Assembly (NCBI RefSeq): GCF_035917415.1
Contig: NZ_CP109073.1
Location: forward strand, 5,326,001 to 5,390,000
Reading direction: 5' to 3'
DNA: 64,000 nucleotides
DNA from: Streptomyces sp. NBC_01803
GTDB taxonomy: Bacteria; Actinomycetota; Actinomycetes; Streptomycetales; Streptomycetaceae
The first letter of the stretch is position 1. The number at the start of each line of letters is the position of its first letter. Under the pieces are notes generated by a model that made no database searches, was not told where the DNA came from, and saw nothing but the letters and a program-made list of their open reading frames with translations. The translations under genes were made by a program, and so were the position numbers. Positions 35,944 through 44,564 of this stretch are shown here, in pieces.

Positions 35944-38754
35944 ATGACCGACCACATGTCCCCTGCGGAGCGCTACACCGCCGCCCAGCGGCGTGCCGCC
36001 GAGCAGGCCACCGCGCTCGCCCCGTTCCGCGAGCTGTACGACTTCGGGCTGGACCCGTTCCAGATCGAGGCGTGCCAGGCCCTTGAGGCCGGGAAGGGCG
36101 TCCTGGTCGCGGCGCCCACCGGCTCGGGCAAGACGATCGTCGGGGAGTTCGCCGTCCACCTGGCCCTCGCGCAGGGCCGGAAGTGTTTCTACACCACCCC
36201 GATCAAGGCGCTGTCGAACCAGAAGTTCACCGACCTGGTCAAGCGGTACGGTGCCGACCGGGTCGGCCTGCTCACCGGCGACAACAGTGTCAACGGCGAC
36301 GCGCCCGTGATCGTGATGACCACCGAGGTGCTGCGGAACATGCTCTACGCGGGTTCCCAGGCGCTGACCGGCCTCGGCTATGTGGTGATGGACGAGGTGC
36401 ACTACCTCTCCGACCGCTTCCGCGGCGCCGTGTGGGAGGAGGTCATCATCCACCTCCCCGAGTCCGTCACCCTGGTCTCGCTCTCGGCCACCGTCTCCAA
36501 CGCCGAGGAGTTCGGCGACTGGCTGGACACCGTCCGCGGCGACACCCAGGTCATCGTCTCCGAGCACCGCCCGGTGCCCCTGTGGCAGCACGTGCTGGCC
36601 GGGCGGCGGCTGTACGACCTGTTCGAGGAGTCCGGCGACAAGCGCGAGGTCAACCCCGACCTGCTGCGCATGGCCCGGATGGAGAACACCCGCCCGTGGA
36701 CCGCCCGCGACCGGTTCCGTGACGGCCGGGACCGCAAGCGCGCCGCGGACCGGGAGCGCGAGCGGCGGCAGCGCGCCCGCGTCTACACGCCCAGCCGCGT
36801 CGAGGTCATCGACCGGCTGGACGCGGAGGGCCTGCTGCCCGCCATCACCTTCATCTTCAGCCGGGCGGGCTGCGAGGCGGCCGTCCAGCAGTGCCTGCAC
36901 GCCGGGCTACGGCTGAACGACGCGCCGGCCCGCGCCCAGGTGCGGGAGATCGTGGAGCGGCGGACGGCCGCCATCCCCGACGAGGACCTGCACGTGCTGG
37001 GGTACTTCGAATGGCTGGAGGGCCTGGAGCGGGGCATCGCCGCGCACCACGCCGGCATGCTGCCGACGTTCAAGGAGATCGTCGAGGAGCTGTTTGTCCG
37101 GGGGCTGGTCAAGGCGGTGTTCGCCACCGAGACGCTGGCCCTGGGCATCAACATGCCGGCCCGTTCCGTCGTCCTGGAGAAGCTCGTCAAGTGGAACGGG
37201 GAGCAGCACGCCGACATCACGCCAGGCGAGTACACGCAGCTCACCGGGCGCGCCGGGCGGCGCGGCATCGACATCGAGGGCCACGCGGTCGTGCTGTGGC
37301 AGCGCGGCATGGACCCGGCGGCGCTGGCCGGGCTGGCCGGGGCGCGCACCTATCCGCTGCGGTCGTCGTTCAAGCCGTCCTACAACATGGCGGTCAACCT
37401 GGTGGCGCAGTTCGGGCGGCACCGCTCGCGTGAGCTGCTGGAGACGTCGTTCGCCCAGTTCCAGGCGGACCGCTCGGTGGTGGGCATCTCCCGCCAGGTG
37501 CAGCGCAACGAGACCGGGCTGTCCGGGTACCGGGAGGCGATGACCTGCCACCTCGGGGACTTCGAGGAGTACTCCCGGCTGCGCCGCGACCTGAAGGACC
37601 GCGAGACCGAGCTGGCCCGGGAGGGCATGGTGCAGCGCCGGGCCGCGGCGCACACCTCGCTGGAGCAGCTCCGGCCGGGCGACATCATTCACGTGCCCAC
37701 CGGCAAGTACGCCGGGCTGGCCCTGGTCCTCGACCCCGGCATGCCCAGCGGGCGCAGCGCGGGGCACCGGGGCTTCGACCACCAGGACGGGCCGCGTCCG
37801 CTGGTGCTGACCGAGCAGCGGCAGGTCAAGCGGCTGGCCTCGATGGACTTCCCGGCGCCGGTGGAGGCGCTGGAGCGGATGCGTATCCCGAAGTCGTTCA
37901 ACCCGCGCAGTCCCCAGTCGCGGCGCGACCTGGCGTCGGCGCTGCGCGCCAAGGCCGGGCACGTGGTGCCGCGCCGGCACCGCAAGGGGCGGGCCGCTGC
38001 GGCCGACGACGCCGAGATCGCGCGGCTGCGGCAGGCGATCCGCGCCCATCCGTGTCACGGCTGCGACGAGCGGGAGGACCACGCCCGGTGGGCCGAGCGG
38101 TACCACCGGCTGAGGCGGGACACGCGGCAGCTCGAACGGCGCATCGAGGGCCGGACCAACACCATCGCCCGCACCTTCGACCAGGTCGCCGCGCTCCTGA
38201 CCGAGCTGGAGTACCTGCGCGGCGACGACGTGACGCCCGAGGGCCGCAGGCTGGCCCGGCTCTACGGGGAACTGGACCTGCTGGCCAGCGAGTGCCTGCG
38301 GGAGGGCGTGTGGGAGGGGCTGGACCCGGCTGAGCTGGCCTCCTGCGTCTCCGCCCTGGTCTACGAGACCCGCAACGCCGACGACGCCCCGGCGCCCGAG
38401 GTGCCCGGCGGGCGGGCCCGGCACGCGCTGGGGGAGATGGTCAGGATCTGGGGCCGACTGGACGCGCTGGAGGAGCGGCACCACATCAACCAGGCCACGG
38501 GCGTCGGCCAGCGGGAGCCAGACCTCGGCTTCGCCTGGCCCGCCTACCGCTGGGCCCAGGGTCATGCTCTGGACGCGGTGCTGCGCGACGCGGACATGCC
38601 CGCGGGCGACTTCGTGCGCTGGTGCAAGCAGGTCATCGACGTCCTCGGCCAGGTCGCGGCGGCGGCGCCCGAGGGCGGGACCGTGGCGGCCAACGCCCGC
38701 AAGGCCGTCGACAAGATGCTGCGCGGGGTGGTGGCGTACAGCTCCGTCGGGTAG
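35944..38754 (+). CDS. SKI2-like DEAD/DEAH-box helicase (HelY type)
   Basis: A 936-residue superfamily 2 helicase. Motif I APTGSGKT at 58-64, motif II DEVH at 150-153, motif III SAT, and motif VI QLTGRAGRRG from Gln432 are intact; the C-terminal DSHCT domain with the RNA-helicase arch-type insertion follows. It resembles mycobacterial HelY and archaeal/eukaryal Ski2/Mtr4 enzymes, so an RNA-related role is likely, but the substrate is not proven. Residues 255-280 are highly basic. The message is probably leaderless. Confidence 0.92.
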   Translation: MTDHMSPAERYTAAQRRAAEQATALAPFRELYDFGLDPFQIEACQALEAGKGVLVAAPTGSGKTIVGEFAVHLALAQGRKCFYTTPIKALSNQKFTDLVKRYGADRVGLLTGDNSVNGDAPVIVMTTEVLRNMLYAGSQALTGLGYVVMDEVHYLSDRFRGAVWEEVIIHLPESVTLVSLSATVSNAEEFGDWLDTVRGDTQVIVSEHRPVPLWQHVLAGRRLYDLFEESGDKREVNPDLLRMARMENTRPWTARDRFRDGRDRKRAADRERERRQRARVYTPSRVEVIDRLDAEGLLPAITFIFSRAGCEAAVQQCLHAGLRLNDAPARAQVREIVERRTAAIPDEDLHVLGYFEWLEGLERGIAAHHAGMLPTFKEIVEELFVRGLVKAVFATETLALGINMPARSVVLEKLVKWNGEQHADITPGEYTQLTGRAGRRGIDIEGHAVVLWQRGMDPAALAGLAGARTYPLRSSFKPSYNMAVNLVAQFGRHRSRELLETSFAQFQADRSVVGISRQVQRNETGLSGYREAMTCHLGDFEEYSRLRRDLKDRETELAREGMVQRRAAAHTSLEQLRPGDIIHVPTGKYAGLALVLDPGMPSGRSAGHRGFDHQDGPRPLVLTEQRQVKRLASMDFPAPVEALERMRIPKSFNPRSPQSRRDLASALRAKAGHVVPRRHRKGRAAAADDAEIARLRQAIRAHPCHGCDEREDHARWAERYHRLRRDTRQLERRIEGRTNTIARTFDQVAALLTELEYLRGDDVTPEGRRLARLYGELDLLASECLREGVWEGLDPAELASCVSALVYETRNADDAPAPEVPGGRARHALGEMVRIWGRLDALEERHHINQATGVGQREPDLGFAWPAYRWAQGHALDAVLRDADMPAGDFVRWCKQVIDVLGQVAAAAPEGGTVAANARKAVDKMLRGVVAYSSVG

Positions 38755-38834
38755 GCGGGCGCTGTCCGTCCCCCCGGCGCTGTGCCCGTGCTCGGTTGGC
38801 CGATGCGCGGTTTCCCGTGCCCGTCCCCGGGTGC

Positions 38835-39758
38835 TCAGGGCCGCAGGGAGGTCAGCAGGCGGGTGAGCGAGCCGCCGAGGCCCCAGCGCGCGTTGAGCGC
38901 GTCCAGGGCCTCGGGGGCGCGCGGCTCGGTGGGCAGCGCCGCGTCGCGCTCCGGCAGCGGCACGTCCCGCGCGACCCGCACCACGCGGGGGGCGACGGCC
39001 AGATAGGGCCTGGCCTCCGTCAGGCGCTTGCGCTGCGCCGGGGTGAACGCGGTGCCGCCCGGCTCGTCCAGCGCGGCCAGGATGCCGGCCAGGTCGCCGT
39101 GGCGCTCCAGCAGCCTGGCGGCCGTCTTCTCACCGATACCGGGAACGCCCGGCAGTCCGTCGCTCGGATCGCCGCGCAGCAGCGCCAGATCGGCGTAGCC
39201 GGGGCCGTCGACCCCGTACTTCTCGCGCAGCGCCGCCTCGTCGAACGCGGCCAGGTTGGCCATGCCCTTCACCGGGTAGAGCACGCGCACGCCGCGCGCG
39301 TCGTCGATGAGCTGGAACAGGTCCCGGTCGCCGGTCACGATGTCCACCGGCCCGGTGGCCCGGCCGGTGAGGGTGCCGATGACGTCGTCGGCCTCGTAGC
39401 CGGGGGCGCCGAGCCGGGTGATGCCGATGGCGTCGAAGACCTCCTCGATCACCGGGACCTGGGGCGAGAGGGTGTCGGGCACGACCTCGGTGTCCGGCCC
39501 GTCCGGGGCCTCCTCGGCGACGCGGTGCGCCTTGTAGGAGGGGATCAGCTCCACCCGCCAGGCCGGGCGCCAGTCGTCGTCGAAGCAGGCGACGAGATCG
39601 TCGGGCCGGTGGTCGAGAACGAGGCGGGCGACGAAGTCCAGCAGGCCGCGCACGGCGTTGACGGGCGTGCCGTCGGGGGCGCGCACCGACTCCGGGACGC
39701 CGAAGTAGGCCCGGAAGTAGAGCGAGGCGGTGTCGAGCAGCATCAGTCGTCTGGTCAC
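38835..39758 (-). CDS. 5'-3' exonuclease (PolA N-terminal-like)
   Basis: A 307-residue stand-alone flap/5'-3' exonuclease. It has the N-terminal acidic site MLLDTASLYFRAYFG, CFDDDWRP, the second site GYEADDVIGTL and DIVTGDRDLFQL, and the helix-hairpin-helix PGVPGIGEKTAARLL. It matches the exonuclease domain of DNA polymerase I without the polymerase part. It likely processes Okazaki fragments or flaps. The start is GTG. It is convergent with the helicase and divergent from the antiporter. Confidence 0.93.
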   Translation of the reverse strand: MTRRLMLLDTASLYFRAYFGVPESVRAPDGTPVNAVRGLLDFVARLVLDHRPDDLVACFDDDWRPAWRVELIPSYKAHRVAEEAPDGPDTEVVPDTLSPQVPVIEEVFDAIGITRLGAPGYEADDVIGTLTGRATGPVDIVTGDRDLFQLIDDARGVRVLYPVKGMANLAAFDEAALREKYGVDGPGYADLALLRGDPSDGLPGVPGIGEKTAARLLERHGDLAGILAALDEPGGTAFTPAQRKRLTEARPYLAVAPRVVRVARDVPLPERDAALPTEPRAPEALDALNARWGLGGSLTRLLTSLRP

Positions 39759-39846
39759 ACAGGGATCATGCCGTAAGACGGGTGCCGGGCACGGCGAGCC
39801 CCCGGTAGGGGAAACGGGCCGGAAAAGTCCTTTGGTAAGCTAAGTT

Positions 39847-39873
39847 TTGACCTTTTCTTGACCTGGGCTTGAC
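39847..39873 (+). repeat. Three TTGAC motifs at 11-bp spacing
   Basis: TTGAC occurs at 39847, 39858 and 39869, exactly 11 bases apart, in a T-rich patch 42-70 bases before the antiporter coding start. The phasing places all three on one face of the helix. They may be regulator half-sites or overlapping -35 elements. Confidence 0.7.
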
Positions 39874-39938
39874 TCTTTTGGTCCCGGACCGACAGCCGCA
39901 CGCCAGGAGGAACCATCCACGCGGACACCCTGCTCGCC

Positions 39939-41111
39939 ATGGGCGGCGCCTTCGTCGCTGCCGCCGTCCTCGCCCGGCTCGGCAGCCGCATCGGGCTGCC
40001 GACCATCCCGCTGTTCATCCTCGCCGGGATCCTGCTCGGCCCCAACACCCCCGGGTATGTGCTGGTGGAGGACCCGCACGAGCTGGAGATGCTCTCGGCG
40101 CTCGGTCTCGTGCTGTTGCTGTTCTACCTCGGGCTCGAATTCCACATCGACGATCTGAAGAGCGGCGGCCGGAAGATGGCGGCGGCGGGCGGCGCGTATC
40201 TCGCGCTGAACGTGGGGGCCGGGCTGGCGTTCGGCTTCGGCCTGGGCTGGGGCACCGAGGAGGCGCTGGTCCTCGCCGGGGTCCTCGGAATCTCGTCGTC
40301 CGCGATCGTCACCAAGGTGCTGGTCGACCTGAATCGCATCAACAACCCGGAGACCAGGCCGATTCTGGGCATCATCGTGGTGGAGGACGTCTTCCTCGCC
40401 CTGTATCTGGCGGCCCTGCAGCCGGTCATCTCCGGTGCGGACAACCTGGGTTCGACGGTGTGGGACTTCGGGAAGGCATTCGGCTTCCTGCTGCTGCTGG
40501 CGGTCGCCGCCCGTTGGGGAACGGGGATCGTCGGCCGGATGTTCGCGACGAAGGACGACGAGTTGCTGGTGATCTCCTTTCTCGGCGCGGCCGTGCTCGT
40601 CGCCGGGGTGGCCGAGAAGTTCGGGGTGGCGGACGCCATCGCCGCGTTCATGGTCGGCCTGATCCTGGGCAACACCGGCTCGGGGGAGCGGATCCTGCAC
40701 ATGGTGCACCCGCTGCGGGACGCCTTCGCCGCGATCTTCTTCTTCGCCTTCGGCCTGTCCATCGACCCCGGCGATCTGCCGACGGTCATCTGGCCGGTGC
40801 TGATCGCGCTGCTCGTGACCGTCTCGATGAACCTGCTGGCGGGGCTGCTGACCGGGCGGATCTACGGGTTCGGGCCGAAGCCGTCCGCCCATGTGGCCAC
40901 CACGCTGCTCGCGCGCGGGGAGTTCGCCCTGATCCTCGCCACCATGGCGGCGGGGGCCGGGCTGGACGAGCGGCTGTCGCCGTTCATCGCGGGCTATGTG
41001 CTCATCCTCGCCGTGATCGCGCCGCTGGCCGCCGGGCGTTCGCACTGGCTGGCCCGGGTGCTGCCGGGCGGTCGCGCGTGGTCGCGCGCGGGGACGGGGG
41101 TGGAACGGTGA
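39939..41111 (+). CDS. CPA2-family cation:proton antiporter
   Basis: At least 390 residues with about eleven transmembrane segments of the Na+/H+ exchanger (CPA2, KefB/KhtU-like) family: IGLPTIPLFILAGILLGP, LLLLFYLGLEFHID, GISSSAIVTKVL, and FFFAFGLSIDPGDLP. There is no C-terminal TrkA-N domain and no neighbouring regulatory subunit. I give the first ATG, but the same frame continues upstream and AGGAGG (39905-39910) sits four bases before ATC at 39915, which would start IHADTLLAMGG; no ribosome site precedes the ATG. An AUC start is therefore likely. The stop overlaps the next start by four bases. Confidence 0.9.
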   Translation: MGGAFVAAAVLARLGSRIGLPTIPLFILAGILLGPNTPGYVLVEDPHELEMLSALGLVLLLFYLGLEFHIDDLKSGGRKMAAAGGAYLALNVGAGLAFGFGLGWGTEEALVLAGVLGISSSAIVTKVLVDLNRINNPETRPILGIIVVEDVFLALYLAALQPVISGADNLGSTVWDFGKAFGFLLLLAVAARWGTGIVGRMFATKDDELLVISFLGAAVLVAGVAEKFGVADAIAAFMVGLILGNTGSGERILHMVHPLRDAFAAIFFFAFGLSIDPGDLPTVIWPVLIALLVTVSMNLLAGLLTGRIYGFGPKPSAHVATTLLARGEFALILATMAAGAGLDERLSPFIAGYVLILAVIAPLAAGRSHWLARVLPGGRAWSRAGTGVER

Positions 41112-41839
41112 CGGCCGTGCGGCGGGTCGTGTCGCTGGTGCCGTCGCTGACCGAGGCCGTGGCCGCGACGGCGCGGGAGCTGCTCGTGGGCGCGACCGAC
41201 TGGTGCGAGTGGCCCGCGGACTTGGACGTGGCGCGGATCGGCGGCACCAAGAATCCGGACGTGGCGCGGGTGGTGGCGCTGCGCCCGGACCTGGTGATCG
41301 CCAACGAGGAGGAGAACCGGGCCCCGGATCTGGCGGCGCTGCGCGCGGCGGGTATCGAGGTGCTGGTCACCGAAGTGCGGTCGCTGACCCAGGCGTTCGC
41401 GGAGCTGGAACGGGTGCTGGTCGCCGGCTGCGGGCTGGCGCGGCCCGGGTGGCTGGCCGAGGCGGAGTCGGCCTGGGCGGCGGTGCGGGCCGGGAGGCCC
41501 GGGCGCGTCGCCGTGGTGCCGGTCTGGCGGCGGCCGTGGATGGTGCTGGGCCGCGACACGTTCGCGGGCGACGTGCTGGCCCGGCTCGGCATACGGAACG
41601 CCTACGACGGACATCCGGAGCGGTATCCGCGGGTCCCTCTGGGGGAGTTGACCGCCCTGGGCCGGGCGGATCTGGTGGTGCTCCCCGACGAGCCGTACGC
41701 GTTCACCCGGGACGACGGACCCGAGGCGTTCCCCACGCTGCCCGCGGCTCTGGTCAGCGGACGCCATCTGACGTGGTACGGCCCGTCGTTGACCGAGGCC
41801 CCGGCGGCGCTGTCCGCCGCACTCGACGCGGCACGCTGA
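41108..41839 (+). CDS. Helical-backbone metal-receptor (BtuF/TroA-like) protein, no signal peptide
   Basis: A 243-residue protein of the cobalamin/iron-siderophore-binding fold (Peripla_BP_2): RRVVSLVPSLTEAV at the N-terminus, GGTKNPDVARVVALRPDLVIANEEEN, and PRVPLGELTALGRADLVVLPDEPY. It lacks a signal peptide or lipobox, so unlike typical BtuF it should stay in the cytoplasm; such stand-alone relatives are known in Actinobacteria but their ligand is unclear. Start GTG overlaps the antiporter stop (GTGA), so the two are translationally coupled. Binding of a metal chelate is inferred only. Confidence 0.85.
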   Translation: MTAVRRVVSLVPSLTEAVAATARELLVGATDWCEWPADLDVARIGGTKNPDVARVVALRPDLVIANEEENRAPDLAALRAAGIEVLVTEVRSLTQAFAELERVLVAGCGLARPGWLAEAESAWAAVRAGRPGRVAVVPVWRRPWMVLGRDTFAGDVLARLGIRNAYDGHPERYPRVPLGELTALGRADLVVLPDEPYAFTRDDGPEAFPTLPAALVSGRHLTWYGPSLTEAPAALSAALDAAR

Positions 41840-42295
41840 GCGGCCCGGCGGCCCGGCGGACGGGGGAGCGGGGGAGCGGGGCATCGCGGCGGGTCGATGA
41901 TCCCGGGCGGGGGTCCGGTCTGGCGGTGGTGGCCGCGTCGCGATGCCGTGTCACCGTGTCACCGTGTCACCGTCACGGCGGTGAGTGCTGCCCCGGCCCG
42001 GTCGCGGCATGCGCGTTCCGTCCGGTTTCGCGGCGTGGCCGGTGCCGTGATCCTGGTCCCCCAGCCGCCGGTCAGAGCGGGAAGTCCCGACCTGGCCCGG
42101 TCGGTTGCCCGGTGCCCCGGTGCCTGGGGACTGGGGACTGGGGGCGCGATCACGATGCGTGGGGCCGGTTCGTTCGGGGCGGGTGATTCCGGTCGGGGGC
42201 CATGGGCCCGTCGGGTTGTTCGTGAGTCGCGGAACCGTGGTGCGCCGGTGTGCGGTGGCCGCCGTGAGGGCGGGTGACCGCGGTCGGCTTCGGGG
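41840..42295. other. 456-base intergenic region with short tandem repeats
   Basis: No convincing gene. The spacer separates two converging units and contains several 7-8-bp tandem repeats: CGGCCCGG twice (41841-41856), GGGGGAGC twice (41862-41877), CCGTGTCA three and a half times (41946-41976) and CTGGGGA twice and a partial (42124-42140). An open frame of 126 codons at 41897-42277 is Arg/Gly/Pro-rich, has no relatives that I recognise and is judged non-coding. Confidence 0.7.
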
Positions 42296-43006
42296 TCAGG
42301 GGGTGCGTGCCGCCGTGATCAGGGCGTGCGTCACGGAGATGTCGTGGCCTGCCTCCGGGTGCCATTGCACGGCCAGGGCGAAGCCGTCGGCGGCGGGCAG
42401 TTCCACCGCCTCGATCATGCCGTCCGGTGCGTGGGCCGAGGCGATCAGTCCCGAGCCGAGTCCGGCCACCGCCTGGTGGTGGTACGCGGGGACCCGGATC
42501 GGGTTCGGGAGGGCATCGGCCAGCAGGGTGCCGGCGACCGGGGTCACTTCGTGTTCCGCGAAGACGCCCGGTGGGCCGGTGTGGCCGTCCACGTGCTGGT
42601 GGAGGGTGCCGCCCAGGGCCACGTTCAGCAGCTGCATCCCCCGGCAGACGCCCAGCAGCGGCATCCGCCGGGCCAGTGCCGCGTCGATCAGCGCCAGCTC
42701 CCAGGCGTCCCGCTCCGGCGCGGGCGGGCCGGTGCGCGGGTCGCGGGGTGCGCCGTACCGGGCCGGGTCGACGTCCGGGCCGCCGGCGATCACCAGGCCG
42801 TCGAGGCGCGCCAGCACCGCCGTGGCCGCCGCCGGGGCGGCGTCCGGCGGCAGCAGCACCGCCACGCCGCCCGCCCGCTGCACCAGCCGGTGGTAGCCGG
42901 CCGGCAGCAGGGCGGCGGGCTGGTCCCACACGCCCCAGCGGACCGATGCCTCCAGATAGGTGCTGACACCGATCAGCGGCGGTTCGCTCCCCGGCACGCT
43001 GTTCAC
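42296..43006 (-). CDS. Class I glutamine amidotransferase-like gamma-glutamyl hydrolase
   Basis: A 236-residue peptidase C26 (PuuD-like) enzyme. The triad is visible as Cys121 in GVCRGMQ, and His215 and Glu217 in WHPE; the N-terminal PLIGVSTYLE is typical. PuuD hydrolyses gamma-glutamyl-GABA; here the neighbours suggest release of the product of gamma-glutamylated ethanolamine or a related amine. The GTG start follows AGAGGAG. It begins 12 bases after the permease stop and so is in one transcript with it. Confidence 0.9.
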   Translation of the reverse strand: MNSVPGSEPPLIGVSTYLEASVRWGVWDQPAALLPAGYHRLVQRAGGVAVLLPPDAAPAAATAVLARLDGLVIAGGPDVDPARYGAPRDPRTGPPAPERDAWELALIDAALARRMPLLGVCRGMQLLNVALGGTLHQHVDGHTGPPGVFAEHEVTPVAGTLLADALPNPIRVPAYHHQAVAGLGSGLIASAHAPDGMIEAVELPAADGFALAVQWHPEAGHDISVTHALITAARTP

Positions 43007-43018
43007 GGCGATCTCCTC

Positions 43019-44461
43019 TCACTCACGGGCGAGTTCGGCCTCCGCCTCGGCCAGCGCCGCGAACTCCTCCTCGGGAGCGGCGGCCACCAGCCGGTGCCGA
43101 CTGTAGAAGGCGAAGTACGCGACGGCCACCGCGTACACGCCCAGCGCGATGAACGCGGCGTCCCGGTCCACCAGGAACGTCGCCGCCACCGCCGACAGCG
43201 CGAGCATGAACGCCACGCCCGAGGTGACCACGCCGCCCGGCGTCCGGTACGGACGCGGCAGGTCCGGCTCGCGGCGGCGCAGCACGATGTGCGACAGCGT
43301 CATGAAGCAGTACGAGATCGCCGCGCCGAACACCGCGACGTTCAGCATCCGCGCACCGTCCCCGGTCGTCGCGGCCAGGCCGAAGCCCAGCGCGCCCGGG
43401 ATCAGCAGGCCCAGGTACGGGGCATTGCGGCGGCTGGTCAGCGACAGGAAGCGCGGCAGATAGCCGGCCCGGGAGAGGGCGAAGAGCTGCCGGGACCCGG
43501 CGTAGACCAGCGAGAAGAACGAGGCCACCAGGCCGGCGAGCCCCGCGTAGTTGACGAAACGGCTCAGCGCCGTCGTCTCGCCGTGCGGCTCCAGCGCCGC
43601 CACCAGCGGGTTCCCCGCCTCCCGCACGGCGTCCGAGCCGCGCGCGCCCGACGCGGCCAGGAACGTCACCGCCGCCAGCACCAGCAGCACGCCGATCGCC
43701 CAGGCCATCGCGCTCGGCAGGGTCCGGGCCGGGTCCCTGGTCTCCTCGGCCGCGAGCGGGACGCCCTCCACGCCGAGGAAGAACCACATGCCGAACGGGA
43801 ATGCCGCCCAGATGCCCAGCAGCCCGAACGGCAGCCAGGAGCTGGATCCGAGCGCGTCGGAGTCCACCGGGATGTCGTTGAGTGAGTCCGCGCTGAAGTC
43901 CGTGAACGCGCCGCAGGCGAAGACCACCAGGGCGGCCACCGCGATCGCCGTCACCACCAGGCTGAAGCGCAGCGCCTCACCCACGCCCCACAGGTGGATG
44001 GCGAGGAAGATCACGAAGCAGCCCAAGTAGACCGGCCAGCCGGAGGTCAGGCCGAACAGGTCGAGGGATTCGACGTAGTCGCCGATGAAGATCGCGATCG
44101 CCGCCGGGGCCAGCACGAATTCGATGAGGATGGCCGTCCCGGTCAGGAAGCCGCCCCACGGGCCGAGCGCGCGGCGCGCGAAGCCGTAACCGCCGCCCGC
44201 CGTCGGCAGGACCGACGCCAGCTCGGCCAGCGCGAACACCATGCAGGTGTACATCAGGCCCATCAGCACGGACGCCACCGCCAGCCCGCCGAAGCCGCCC
44301 TCGGCCAGGCCGAAGTTCCAGCCGGCGTAGTCGCCCGAGACGACGTACGCCACCCCGAGCCCGGTCAGCAGCAGCGGGCCCGCGCTGCCGGTGCGCAGGG
44401 TCCGACGGCTGAGATAGGCGTCGTCCCCCTCGGGTATGCCGGACTCGGTGCCTTCGGTCAT
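43019..44461 (-). CDS. APC-family amino-acid/ethanolamine permease
   Basis: A 480-residue permease of the amino acid-polyamine-organocation superfamily with twelve hydrophobic segments. It resembles the ethanolamine permease (EutP/Eat) subgroup: GDYAGWNFGLAEGGFGGLAVA near the N-terminus and FPFGMWFFLGVEGVPLAAEETRDP. It would import ethanolamine or a similar amine. ATG 44461 has GGGAGCGG upstream. One copy of the cluster's putative operator lies 23 bases before the start codon, and the hydrolase gene follows. Confidence 0.9.
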   Translation of the reverse strand: MTEGTESGIPEGDDAYLSRRTLRTGSAGPLLLTGLGVAYVVSGDYAGWNFGLAEGGFGGLAVASVLMGLMYTCMVFALAELASVLPTAGGGYGFARRALGPWGGFLTGTAILIEFVLAPAAIAIFIGDYVESLDLFGLTSGWPVYLGCFVIFLAIHLWGVGEALRFSLVVTAIAVAALVVFACGAFTDFSADSLNDIPVDSDALGSSSWLPFGLLGIWAAFPFGMWFFLGVEGVPLAAEETRDPARTLPSAMAWAIGVLLVLAAVTFLAASGARGSDAVREAGNPLVAALEPHGETTALSRFVNYAGLAGLVASFFSLVYAGSRQLFALSRAGYLPRFLSLTSRRNAPYLGLLIPGALGFGLAATTGDGARMLNVAVFGAAISYCFMTLSHIVLRRREPDLPRPYRTPGGVVTSGVAFMLALSAVAATFLVDRDAAFIALGVYAVAVAYFAFYSRHRLVAAAPEEEFAALAEAEAELARE

Positions 44462-44483
44462 GGGCCGCTCCCGCCTCGCGCCG

Positions 44484-44506
44484 CAATGGTCTAGCGGCAT
44501 ACCTTT
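44484..44506. promoter_or_regulatory. Putative operator of the GntR regulator, permease copy
   Basis: Left flank CAATGGTCT and right flank ATACCTT with 6-7 variable bases between. The same flanks at the same spacing recur at 45344-45366 (17 of 23 positions identical). Reading each strand outward-in gives ATGGTCT and AAGGTAT, which form an imperfect inverted repeat. Confidence 0.65.
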
Positions 44507-44564
44507 GCCGTCCCGGCGGCCCGAGCGCAAGACCCCCCCCGTAAGACGGCGGTTACGTCCCGGG

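Noticed and set aside
41897..42277. 126-codon open frame in the spacer after the BtuF-like gene
   Set aside because: Arg/Gly/Pro-rich translation with no family resemblance, built partly from 8-bp tandem repeats, and no ribosome site.
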